A stretch of DNA of 32,984 bases from Thraustochytrium sp. TN22. Taxonomy: Eukaryota; Sar; Bigyra; Thraustochytrida; Thraustochytriidae. A model generated the notes under the pieces. That model worked only from the letters and a program-made list of their open reading frames with translations, was not told the DNA's origin and did not search any database. The stretch covers positions 1 to 32,984 of the forward strand of contig JABLUY010000326.1 of NCBI GenBank assembly GCA_013306675.1, given 5' to 3'. This document shows, one piece after another, positions 7,311 to 15,986 of this stretch; positions within the stretch are counted from its first letter, which is position 1, and the number at the start of each line of letters is the position of its first letter. A program made the position numbers and the translations under genes.

Positions 7311-9254
7311 ATGGGCGCAACGGCGTGGCAGGCAGCGGGCACGGCGGTGGCGGTGGCGGGCCTGTACTGGGTGGTGCCGTCGTTCGTGCGCGAGGTCGTG
7401 GGGCTGGGCGCCCTGGGCGTCCTGGGCGTCCTGGTGGCGCTGTGCGTGGCTTCGTTCTCGCCGTTGGCGCTGGGATTCAGGGAGCTGCCGAGCGGCGCGG
7501 CGAGGCGCGGCTTGCTGCACGAGCGGTACTCCAAGAGCAAGTCGGCGGAGGATGGACCCTGGGATGCCGTCATCATTGGCAGCGGCATGGGCGGTCTGAC
7601 GTGCGCCTCGACGCTGGCGCGCTTCGGAAAGCGCGTGCTGGTGGTGGAGCAGCACGAGATGGCCGGCGGCGGCACGCACAGTTTCGTGGTGGACGGCAAG
7701 ACGGACTACAATTTCGACGCGGGCCTGCACTACACGGTGCCCGAGAGCGCCGAGCTGATCCAGCTGGCGTGCGGCACCCGGGACAAGCCGGTCGCCTTCG
7801 ACAAGCTGGGCGCGGAGGACGACTGCTTCGACAAGGTGGTGCTGGGCGACCCAGCGGATGACGGCTTCCGCTTTCGCTACGGCGAGAAGCACCTGGATAC
7901 GCTGCGCAAGATGTTCCCGGACGCCAAGGACCAGCACGAGATGGACGAGTTCCTGGCGGTCTGCAACCGCCTTAACAACGTCATCCCGGTGTGGATCCTC
8001 TCCAAGGCCATGCCGCGCTGGGCGCGCCACCTGTGCAAGCGGTTCTTCTTGCGGTTCTTTACTGCGTACGCGGGGCGCACGATGGAGGACGTGACGCGCG
8101 AGATGGTGTCAAACCCGAAGCTGGCCACCCTTCTGAACGGGCTGTGGCTCGATGCCGGCAGTGCCCCGTACGAGGCCACCTTCATGATGTCCGCGGCGCT
8201 CTGTGTGGGTCTGCCGCAGCGCGGCGGCGCCTATCCGACGGGCGGCCTGGAGCTCATGGCCACCAAACTGATTCAGAGCGTGGAGATGGCCGGCGGTCGC
8301 GTGCTCATGCGCGCGCGTGTGCAGCAGATTATGGTGGAGCAGGGCCGCGCCACGGGCATTCGCATGGTCAACGGCGACGAGATCCGCACCCCGCTCGTCA
8401 TCTCGGCCTGCGGCTACGGCAACACCTACACGCGCCTGCTGGCGCCCAACGACGTCCCCGAGGGCTACGCGCGCCGGGTCAAGGGCCCCGACGGCAGCGA
8501 ACGCCTGGCCATGCCGGCGCCGCTGCGCAGCTCGAGCTCTTGGGTCATGGCCAACATCGGCGTCAAGGTGTCGCCGGCGGAGTGCGGCATTGAGTGCACC
8601 AACGTCTTCTTGCAGCCGTGCGGCGAATACAACGGCTATGACCTCTTCGATGGCCTGCGCGCGTACTTCAAGGACCCGCTCGAGTCGCCGTCCATTCCCA
8701 TGCTCATGACGTTTCCTTCGCTCAAGAACCGCGCCATCAACAGCGCGGGCTCGGAGAAGCAGCAGGAGAAGCGCCTTGCGTGCCAGCTGCTGACCCTCTG
8801 CGACGTAGCATGGTTCGACGAGTGGGAGAAGGAAGAAGGCAAGCACCCTGCGGGAGGCGCTTACGAGCAGCTCAAGAAGAGGTGGACCGAAAAGATCATG
8901 GGCATCTTCACCACGCGTTTCCCGGCACTCAAGGACAAGATCGACTTTGTGGACCTGTCCACGCCGCTCTCCATCAAGCACTACCTGAACAAGCCTGGCG
9001 GAGGCGCCGTGGGCCTCGACCTGAACCCGCCGCGATTCTCTGACACGCGCGTCGAGGACCTGCTCGACATGCAGTCTCCCATCGACGGCCTCTGGCTCAC
9101 TGGCGAGGACACTGTGCTGTGCGGCCAGCCCATGGCGCAGATCTCTGGCCTGCTCACCGCCTTTCGCCTTGTCGGCCTCTCCGGCACGCTCCGCTTCATC
9201 CTCTGGATCATCAAGCTCGCCCTGCTCGATCTAGTCGCCGCGGCCTCTAGCTAG
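7311..9254 (+). CDS. RETSAT: RetSat-like FAD oxidoreductase, copy 1
   Basis: A single exon encodes 647 residues, of the phytoene-desaturase / carotenoid-isomerase / all-trans-retinol 13,14-reductase superfamily. It has an N-terminal hydrophobic segment (~10-55), then the dinucleotide-binding motif VIIGSGMGGLTCAS with glycines at 90, 92 and 95, and the acidic ribose contact in VLVVEQHEMAGG. FDAGLHYT follows and corresponds to the family FDxGxHY motif. The C-terminal FAD motif is GLWLTGEDTVLCGQP near residue 600. A hydrophobic C-terminal helix (RFILWIIKLALLDL) suggests membrane attachment. The start was chosen at 7311 because it begins the homology with copy 2; the open frame upstream is low-complexity. 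Substrate (retinoid, carotenoid or other polyene) cannot be told from sequence. Confidence 0.9.
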   Translation: MGATAWQAAGTAVAVAGLYWVVPSFVREVVGLGALGVLGVLVALCVASFSPLALGFRELPSGAARRGLLHERYSKSKSAEDGPWDAVIIGSGMGGLTCASTLARFGKRVLVVEQHEMAGGGTHSFVVDGKTDYNFDAGLHYTVPESAELIQLACGTRDKPVAFDKLGAEDDCFDKVVLGDPADDGFRFRYGEKHLDTLRKMFPDAKDQHEMDEFLAVCNRLNNVIPVWILSKAMPRWARHLCKRFFLRFFTAYAGRTMEDVTREMVSNPKLATLLNGLWLDAGSAPYEATFMMSAALCVGLPQRGGAYPTGGLELMATKLIQSVEMAGGRVLMRARVQQIMVEQGRATGIRMVNGDEIRTPLVISACGYGNTYTRLLAPNDVPEGYARRVKGPDGSERLAMPAPLRSSSSWVMANIGVKVSPAECGIECTNVFLQPCGEYNGYDLFDGLRAYFKDPLESPSIPMLMTFPSLKNRAINSAGSEKQQEKRLACQLLTLCDVAWFDEWEKEEGKHPAGGAYEQLKKRWTEKIMGIFTTRFPALKDKIDFVDLSTPLSIKHYLNKPGGGAVGLDLNPPRFSDTRVEDLLDMQSPIDGLWLTGEDTVLCGQPMAQISGLLTAFRLVGLSGTLRFILWIIKLALLDLVAAASS

Positions 9255-9814
9255 CTAACAGTAAGCTAAGCTAAAGGCTGATAACAAATAAGTGGTGAGT
9301 CTGTTGTCGCTCGCAGCCTCGGACAGAGGCCGCGTGCAGTACCAGCCAGCTCCTGCGGCGGGCCGCTGTCGTCGTCCGTGAAGCCTGGTGCCGCGTGGTG
9401 CCTGCCGCTGACTCATGACAGGCCAGCGCGCTCTGAGCATCAACCTACCTCTTTCGTGCTGCGTGACGTCGCCGGCGTCCCCGCCGCATGCGGAAGACAG
9501 AGACTCTCGAGCGCACTCGGCCGAGCAAAACTTTCGAGCACTGACGAGCACTGCGTGCTGCTGCAGCTGTGCGCTTCGGCCTCCTCGCCCTTCAAGTCCA
9601 AGTCGTTTGCCATCCGCCACCAAGTCATCATGCCGCATGTACATCACATCACGCGGCTGACAGACACCGTGTCTGTGTCTGTCGGTCGCAGCTGGAAAAC
9701 GCGAAAAGGGGTTGCGCAGATTGCGCAAGGTGCACGCGCCGCGCAGCGAGGCGCGCTGAGCCGCAGCGTCGATCGGCGTCTCGCTGCGCAAGCGCGGCGC
9801 GCTGACGCATCCAA

Positions 9815-9862
9815 GTCGAGCCCGAGCCCGAGCCCGAGTCCGAGTCCGAGTCCGAGTCCGAG
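9815..9862 (+). repeat. hexanucleotide (YCCGAG)n
   Basis: Eight consecutive six-base units, three CCCGAG then four TCCGAG after a TCGAG-type leader, about 420 bases before the copy 2 start. Confidence 0.9.
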
Positions 9863-10165
9863 ACGTCGTGCTCGTGGCGGATCGATCTCCCGCTGCCCTG
9901 ACCGCGTCAGGCCTCGCAGCCGGAGCCGCCGAGCACGAGCAGCGTCGCAGGCCTCCCCGCCCGCGCGCGCCGCGCTCCCTCCCAGGCTCGCTCGCAGTCT
10001 CGGCTGGCGACGGCGCTGTGCCGACCGCGCTGCGGCTGGCCTGAGCCGCTGAGAAGAGGAGGAAGAGCTCAGCTCAGCTGCTGCGCAGCCTCGCGGCGCG
10101 GCGCGGCGCGGCGGCAGCAGCGGCGGCAGACCCTTTGGCGCGGGCGGCGGCAGCGGCAGCGCGAG

Positions 10166-10214
10166 CGCGGCTGGGCTTGGCGCGGCTGGGCGCGGCTGGG
10201 CTTGGCGCGGCGGA
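10166..10214 (+). repeat. GGCGCGGCTGGGC direct repeats in the copy 2 leader
   Basis: Overlapping GCGCGGCTGGGC / TTGGCGCGGC units lie within ~100 bases of the start codon, so probably in the 5' UTR or core promoter. Confidence 0.7.
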
Positions 10215-10281
10215 GGTCGCGCAGGAGAGGAGGCAGGCAGGAGCGCAGGCGGCGAGCGGCGAGAGCGAGAGCGAGAGGAAG

Positions 10282-12198
10282 ATGGGGGCGGCGGCGCCGA
10301 TCGCGGTGACGACGCTGGTGGTGCTGGGCGCGCACTGGGCGCTGCCGGGCGGCGAGGTGCGCGACGTGCTCGGGCTCGTGTCGCTGGGCGTGGCAAGCCT
10401 AGTGCTGGTGGCCGGCGCGCTGGCGTTCTCGCCGCTGGCGCTGGGGTTCAGGGAACTGCCGAGCGGGAAGGCGCGGCGCGGCCTGCTGCACGAGCGGTAC
10501 TCCAAGAGCAAGGCCGTGGATGATGGGCCGTGGGACGCCGTGGTGATCGGCAGCGGCATGGGCGGCCTGACGTGCGCCTCGACGCTGGCGCGCTTCGGGA
10601 AGCGCGTGCTGGTGGTGGAGCAGCACGAGATGGCCGGCGGCGGCACGCATACCTTTGTGATCGACGGCAAGACGGACTACAACTTCGACTCGGGCCTGCA
10701 CTACACGGTGCCGGAGAGCGCCGAGCTGATCCAGCTGGCGTGCGGTACTCGGGACAAGCCGCTCGAGTTCGACAAGCTGGGCGAGGAGGACGACTGCTTC
10801 GACAAGGTCGTGCTGGGCGACATCAAGGACCCGGGCTTCCGCGTGCGCTACGGCGAGAAGCACCTGGATACGCTGCGCAAGATGTTCCCGGACGCCAAGG
10901 ACCAGCGCGAGATGGACGAGTTCCTCGCGCTCTCCAACCGCCTCAACAACACCATCCCGCTCTGGATCCTGTCCAAGGCCATGCCGCGCTGGGCGCGCCT
11001 CTTGTGGAAGCGCGTCTTTTTGCAGTTCTACACCTCGTACGCGAGCCGCACCAGCGAGGAGGTGACGCGCGAGATTGTGTCCAACCCGAAGCTGGCCGCC
11101 TACCTGAACGGCCTCTGGCTCGACGCCGGCAGCCCGCCCCACCAGTCCACCTTCATGATGGCGGCCGCGCTCAGCGTGGGCTTCCCGCAGCGCGGCGGCG
11201 CCTACCCGACGGGCGGCTCCGAGCTCATGGCCACCAAGCTGATCCAGAGCATCGAGCTGTCTGGCGGCCGCGTGCTCATGCGTGCGCGCGTGCAGCAGAT
11301 CATGGTGGAGCAGGGCCGCGCCACGGGCGTTCGCATGGTGAACGGCGACGAGATCCGCACCCCGCTCGTCATCTCGGCCTGCGGCTACGGCAACACCTAC
11401 ACGCGCCTGCTGGCGCCCAGCGACGTCCCCGAGGGCTACGCGCGCCGCGTCAAGGCCGACGACGGCTCCGAGAAGCTCGTCATGCCCGAGCCTCTGCGCA
11501 GCTCCTCTTCCTGGATCATGGCCAACATCGGCATCAAGGCCTCGCCTGCCGAGGCCGGGATCGGTTGCTCCAACGTCTGGCTCCAGCCCTGCGGCGACTA
11601 CAATGGCTACGATCTCTTCAACGGCGTCAAGGACTACCTCAAGGACCCGCTCGCCGCGCCCGCGATCCCCATGATGGTCACTTTCCCCTCCATCAAGGAT
11701 CGCGCCAGCAAGGCCGGGGACAAGCAGCGCCTCACCTGCCAGCTTCTTGCCCTCTGCGACTCCGCCTGGTTTGACGAGTGGGAGAAGGAGGAGGGCAAGC
11801 ACCCCGAGGGCGGCGCCTATGAGCAGCTCAAGAAGCAGTGGACCGACAAGATGATGGGCCTCTTCCTCGAGCGCTACCCGGCGCTCAAGGACAAGATCGA
11901 CCTTGTCGACCTCTCCACGCCGCTCTCCATCAAGTATTGGCTCAACAAGCCCGGCGGTGGCGCCGTCGGCCTCGACGTCAACCCGCCCCGCTTCTCCGAC
12001 CAGCGCGTCGAGGATCTCCTTGACATGCAGTCCCCGATCGACGGCCTCTGGCTCACTGGCGAGGACACCGTTCTGTGCGGCCAGCCCATGGCCCAGATCT
12101 CCGGCATCCTCACCACCTTTCGCCTCGTTGGCCTCTCCGGCACGCTCCGCTTCATCCTCTGGATCATCAAGCTCGCCATCTCCGACCTCATCCTCTGA
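10282..12198 (+). CDS. RETSAT: RetSat-like FAD oxidoreductase, copy 2
   Basis: A single exon encodes 638 residues, a tandem paralogue of the gene at 7311. The same architecture is visible: N-terminal hydrophobic segment, GSGMGGLTCAS with its first glycine also at residue 90, VLVVEQHEMAGG, FDSGLHYT, LTGEDTVLCGQPMAQISG and a terminal hydrophobic helix. Divergence is concentrated in the first ~60 residues, between residues ~470 and 500 (the linker after SIKDRA, where copy 1 has four extra residues) and in the tail. Several blocks are identical at the DNA level, including synonymous sites (see findings). Chemistry is presumably an FAD-dependent C=C reduction or isomerisation on a lipid polyene. 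Divergent substrate use after duplication is possible but not shown. Confidence 0.9.
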   Translation: MGAAAPIAVTTLVVLGAHWALPGGEVRDVLGLVSLGVASLVLVAGALAFSPLALGFRELPSGKARRGLLHERYSKSKAVDDGPWDAVVIGSGMGGLTCASTLARFGKRVLVVEQHEMAGGGTHTFVIDGKTDYNFDSGLHYTVPESAELIQLACGTRDKPLEFDKLGEEDDCFDKVVLGDIKDPGFRVRYGEKHLDTLRKMFPDAKDQREMDEFLALSNRLNNTIPLWILSKAMPRWARLLWKRVFLQFYTSYASRTSEEVTREIVSNPKLAAYLNGLWLDAGSPPHQSTFMMAAALSVGFPQRGGAYPTGGSELMATKLIQSIELSGGRVLMRARVQQIMVEQGRATGVRMVNGDEIRTPLVISACGYGNTYTRLLAPSDVPEGYARRVKADDGSEKLVMPEPLRSSSSWIMANIGIKASPAEAGIGCSNVWLQPCGDYNGYDLFNGVKDYLKDPLAAPAIPMMVTFPSIKDRASKAGDKQRLTCQLLALCDSAWFDEWEKEEGKHPEGGAYEQLKKQWTDKMMGLFLERYPALKDKIDLVDLSTPLSIKYWLNKPGGGAVGLDVNPPRFSDQRVEDLLDMQSPIDGLWLTGEDTVLCGQPMAQISGILTTFRLVGLSGTLRFILWIIKLAISDLIL

Positions 12199-12867
12199 AT
12201 GCAAACAAGCAATGTTCATCTCATCTTTTCTCACGCTGTTGGACGGATGGCACAAGCCGGCCGACATCAGCATGAACAGTGACACCGACGTCGAGATGAA
12301 GCCAGCCGGCAGCCTGCTCTGAGAACACCATGAGAACACTCTGAGGGCACTCTACGTGCCTCTACGTCCGGGCACATCGGTCGAACACATCGGCCGATCC
12401 CTTGACTAACACCGAAGCCTCGCGCCAGCGAGCATGCCCACCAAGCAGATCTCCAACCCCGGCTACACGGCGGGAGGAATCGCACGCGCTGGCAGCAGTA
12501 CTAGAGCGACGAGCAGCAGCGTTCGCTCACCATATCTCTCATCTCACCTGGGCAAACTGAGGACGCGGGGCTCTTTTTTTTCATCTACTTTGGCCGTCTA
12601 CGAGTTACTTGAGTTGCAGCCCGCGTATTGCACGCAAAACACGCAGGCTTTGCGGTCAGAGCCAGAGTCACGCTCTCCGCGCGTGGGCAGCCGCCGCACA
12701 TCATGATGATTGATAGAAGGGCGCTTCGTCACGGTCGTGCATGAGCATGCACGGTAGCCTAGTGCACGGTAGTCACCGTCATCATCACGTTCGAGTCGCC
12801 GCATTGGGTTCCGCTCCGCATGGTTCCCCATCTGACGCTTCGACGCCGTCGACGGGAACCGCCTTAT

Positions 12868-12930
12868 GCACTTGCAGCGCTTGCAGCACTTGCAGCGCTT
12901 GCAGAGCACTTGCAGCGCGCACTTGCAGCC
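12868..12930 (+). repeat. 18-bp tandem repeat of CACTTGCAGCGCTTGCAG
   Basis: Two full 18-base units plus partial copies, built from the half-unit YTTGCAGCG. Confidence 0.85.
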
Positions 12931-13112
12931 GCGCAAAGTGTTGTTGCACGCTTCGACCTGAGTGAATCGCACCTTGATGCGGCACGCGCCGCGGCCAGCA
13001 GCCAGCTGCTTGCTTGCCCGTACGAAGGCAATGCCAAACCCGCTCGGTGCGGCGCGGGACGGCGCGGCGTGGCGCGGCGGCGGCGCGGCGCAGCGCGGCG
13101 CGGGACGGCGTG

Positions 13113-13187
13113 CCTCGGCTCGGCCCGGCTCAGCTCGGCTCGGCCCGGCTCGGCTCGGCTCGGCTTGGCTCGGCCTGGCTTGGCTTG
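13113..13187 (+). repeat. pentanucleotide (CGGCT)n at start of gene
   Basis: About fifteen degenerate CGGCT/CGGCC/TGGCT units end 18 bases before the ATG at 13205, placing them in the 5' UTR or core promoter. Confidence 0.88.
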
Positions 13188-13204
13188 CGCAACGCTGCCG
13201 CACC

Positions 13205-15355
13205 ATGTCGGCGACGAGGTACTACAAGGTGGACAATTACACGCGCGAGGAGGAGGAGAGGCTGCTGGAAAAGGGTCTGCATCTTCGCAATGCCGGGCGG
13301 CTCTCAGTATGGTCGTTGCGCGAGCTGGCGCGTGGGTCGCTGCAGCCGGGCGACCCGCGCGACGTGCTGGAGCGTACGCGACCGCGGCGACTGCAGCGCT
13401 TCCTGGACAACCTCTATCCGCACGCGGACTACGGCGAGATTAAGCACCGCAACTACACGCTGCGCGTGATGAACGCCGGCATCGAGGAGGCATTGGGCAA
13501 GGGCAAGTCGAGCGACCAGCTTGAGGAGCTGCTGTCGCCGTGGAACAACTCGGACCAGTACTGGCAAGATTTCGAGTTCCACAAGGCCATCATCGGGTCC
13601 CCGCTGGTGAACCTCGTCCCGGACCGCCCCTTCGCACTCTTTGTGTATGCCAAGAATGCGGTGGGCGACGATGCGCCCATATTCTACATGGAACTTGAAA
13701 TTAATGGCACAACGGACCGCCATGTGATGATCTGGGAGCTCGATCAGGTCATGGTGCGCACCCGCACGCGCGCGCTGCCGCACGAAGCATCCAATGCCTC
13801 CGAGTACGCCTCGGGTTACCAGAAGATCTACTTTTACCTCAACTGGGAGGAGAAAAAGCCGCGCTACATCATCCGCGCTGTCGTCTCCGACCTGCCCAAG
13901 CTGGAGACCGAAAGCTGGAACACGTGGCTGGGCGAGATGCACCAGAGCAACTATCTCGACGCCATGGTGGCCATCGCCATTCTTGTGGTGGCCGCGGCCT
14001 TCGCCGTGTACAAGGACGGCTACGATGGCCAGGACCTGGGGAACTGGTGCCTGCACGACGGCGAGGACACCAACGATCGGTCCAAGGTGACACTCATTGC
14101 CGGCATTGTGGTGGCCGGCATCGCCGCCGAGGAGTGGCAGACGCCGCTGGCGATATTGATGGGCAGCATCGCGCGATTCTATGCGAACGAGTCGCTGCAC
14201 CTCCGCGTCGCGTACCGCACCAACCTCTCGCTCTCAGTGAAGCGGGTGCTCATCACGCTGCTGGCCTCGGCCGCCGAGCTGGGCCCCATCGGTGTCAAGC
14301 TCGGCTACCAAGGGCCCAAATTGGACAGTTTGGTCTGCGCGGAGGATGTCATCCTCCTCTCCGGGACCCTCATCAACGTGGTTGCGCTCGTGCACGCGGC
14401 CATGACGGGCATTTACGGCGGGTTCAGCCACTCCGATTTCCCCTCGCAGCCCTCCATTGTGCCCAAGGTCTACGTGGCGCGCGACGCGGGCCACTTCCAC
14501 CAGATCATGGAGGATTGCCGCCCGGCCGAGGAGTTCTGCTCCGTGTACCGCCCCATCCTGCACTGGCAGCGCAACGTCAAGAACCGTTTCCTTGGCGACG
14601 CCATCGACCTCGCGGCGCCCGGCTCGCCGCCCGGACTTCTCTGCTACTTTCTCAGCACACCCGCCACGAGCCGCATCGCCGTCACCTACGTCGTCTACGG
14701 CGGCGTCTTTCGCTTCTGGCTGCTGCCGCTCGCAATCCTGGAGCAGCTGCTGGCGCTCGCCGGCGGCCTCTTCATCATCCTTCTGGACTTCCCCGTCGCC
14801 GCCGCGCTCTTTGTCTCGCTCTTGCTCAAGCATCTGCGCATCCTCTCGCGCCGCGCCACGCGCAAGCTCAACAGCCGCGCACTCAGCCTCTATCTCCCTG
14901 CGGACTGGATCCTCGACTTGCTCGTAGCCTACAACAGCTTCATTGCGCGCAAGCTGGGCATGGTCGAGCTCGAGTGCCGCGGCCGTGCCACGGCGCGCCT
15001 CTACCGCATCCCCCTCGTCCAGAACGTGCGCACGGGCCGCTCCTCGAACCACGCGTGGAAGTTTGGTGACTATCTCTCGGACTCCAGCTACTACCGTTGC
15101 TCCGACATGGTCATCGTCAACCCTCGCGTCGCCAAGCTCGCCATGGTCAACCCTGGCAACCTCTTCGACAACCGTCACAAGCTTCTCTGGACTACCATGA
15201 ACGGCATCCGCTACGAGAATCCATGTCTTTCCTGCGGCGACAACTCTGTCTCGCGTCGCTCCTCCGCTGCCGCCGAGAATCATCCTTTTGAGGGCGACGA
15301 GGCCGACGTTGAGAAGCCCTACGAGCCGCCCGGCTTCCCTATCCCATCGCTTTGA
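13205..15355 (+). CDS. orphan polytopic membrane protein
   Basis: A single exon encodes 716 residues; I recognise no family. The start at 13205 (context GCACCATGTCG) follows the CGGCT repeat; the frame upstream is repeat translation. Residues 1-250 are hydrophilic and look folded (for example FEFHKAIIGSPLVNLVPDRP, then KIYFYLNWEE), possibly a beta-rich soluble domain. Hydrophobic stretches lie near 254-270, 295-311, 346-365, 379-403 and a long pair at 490-543. The C-terminal ~170 residues are again hydrophilic with conserved-looking WKFGDYLSDSSYYRCSDM and NPCLSCGD. Codon use is like that of neighbours. A transporter or membrane scaffold is possible, but no motif decides. Confidence 0.78.
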   Translation: MSATRYYKVDNYTREEEERLLEKGLHLRNAGRLSVWSLRELARGSLQPGDPRDVLERTRPRRLQRFLDNLYPHADYGEIKHRNYTLRVMNAGIEEALGKGKSSDQLEELLSPWNNSDQYWQDFEFHKAIIGSPLVNLVPDRPFALFVYAKNAVGDDAPIFYMELEINGTTDRHVMIWELDQVMVRTRTRALPHEASNASEYASGYQKIYFYLNWEEKKPRYIIRAVVSDLPKLETESWNTWLGEMHQSNYLDAMVAIAILVVAAAFAVYKDGYDGQDLGNWCLHDGEDTNDRSKVTLIAGIVVAGIAAEEWQTPLAILMGSIARFYANESLHLRVAYRTNLSLSVKRVLITLLASAAELGPIGVKLGYQGPKLDSLVCAEDVILLSGTLINVVALVHAAMTGIYGGFSHSDFPSQPSIVPKVYVARDAGHFHQIMEDCRPAEEFCSVYRPILHWQRNVKNRFLGDAIDLAAPGSPPGLLCYFLSTPATSRIAVTYVVYGGVFRFWLLPLAILEQLLALAGGLFIILLDFPVAAALFVSLLLKHLRILSRRATRKLNSRALSLYLPADWILDLLVAYNSFIARKLGMVELECRGRATARLYRIPLVQNVRTGRSSNHAWKFGDYLSDSSYYRCSDMVIVNPRVAKLAMVNPGNLFDNRHKLLWTTMNGIRYENPCLSCGDNSVSRRSSAAAENHPFEGDEADVEKPYEPPGFPIPSL

Positions 15356-15986
15356 TTGCATCTCTCGCTTCGCCATCTCTTTTCTCAAAAAAAGAATGTT
15401 GTTTCAAGAACGGACCTGGTTTGCTGCAAAAGGCGAACACTTGCCTACTTCGAGCAACCGCAGCGCGAGCATGCGCCCTCCGCATCGAGCCTGGTCCGAG
15501 TCGTCAGATCATCGCCTGTCACCGTCAGGTAGGTAGTAGTACTCTAGCTAGCTAGAGCAGGCCTAGGTGGCCCTGGTCCGGCCCGGACCACTGGCAGGCC
15601 GCGTCATGCCTCGGAGCGTGACCGTGAGACGCTACGAATGAACACCGGAGGTCTTTCGCTCTCGTTCGGGTCCAAGCCCGGCAAGCCGGCCGGCCGTGAC
15701 CAGTGCCAGACTGCCACCGTGACGTCGACGTGCTGTGCAGCGAGCACCGGGGGCCTCCGCCCGGCCCGAGGCCGCCGCTCCGTAGTGCAGGCTCGCGCAG
15801 CCTCGGCCAGGCGGCCGTCAGCGGCACTGGACTGCAGTCACTGCAGGCAGCCCAGCCCAGCCTGCGCCTGGCGCGCCGCTGTGCACCCGCTTTCCGGCCA
15901 GTAGGCTCAGGCCGGGCAGGCAGAACCGGGACGCGCGCAGGGTCGGCAGGCGGCGGCGCGGCGGCGCGCGGCGGCGGCGCGGCGGG
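15356..15986. other. spacer before the receptor kinase gene
   Basis: The 3' flank of the membrane protein has an A-run (15389-15395). A 16-base TAGC palindrome follows, then GC-rich sequence leading to the kinase start. No gene is supported. Confidence 0.5.
15542..15557. repeat. 16-base TAGC palindrome
   Basis: CTCTAGCTAGCTAGAG is perfectly self-complementary. It lies 187 bases after the stop of the membrane protein. Confidence 0.6.

Larger units (their letters stand above)
9255..10281. promoter_or_regulatory. spacer between RetSat paralogues
   Basis: This holds the 3' flank of copy 1, with TAGC repeats overlapping its stop (9245-9256), and the promoter and 5' UTR of copy 2. The right half is CpG-dense. 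It shows no obvious similarity to the region upstream of copy 1, so the duplication seems confined to the transcribed part. No gene was seen. Confidence 0.45.
12199..13204. other. spacer before the 716-residue membrane protein gene
   Basis: It contains the copy 2 3' flank, a T-run at 12571-12578 and two simple repeats listed separately. No gene is supported. Confidence 0.5.

Noticed and set aside
10399-12339. 646-residue antisense frame opposite RetSat copy 2
   Set aside because: Composition artefact of GC-rich codons; its Leu/Gly/Ala/His/Glu-rich translation mirrors the real gene and has no independent motif.
12962-13204. 81-codon N-terminal extension of the 716-residue protein
   Set aside because: It is translation of the CGGCT array; the good ATG context and folded sequence begin at 13205.
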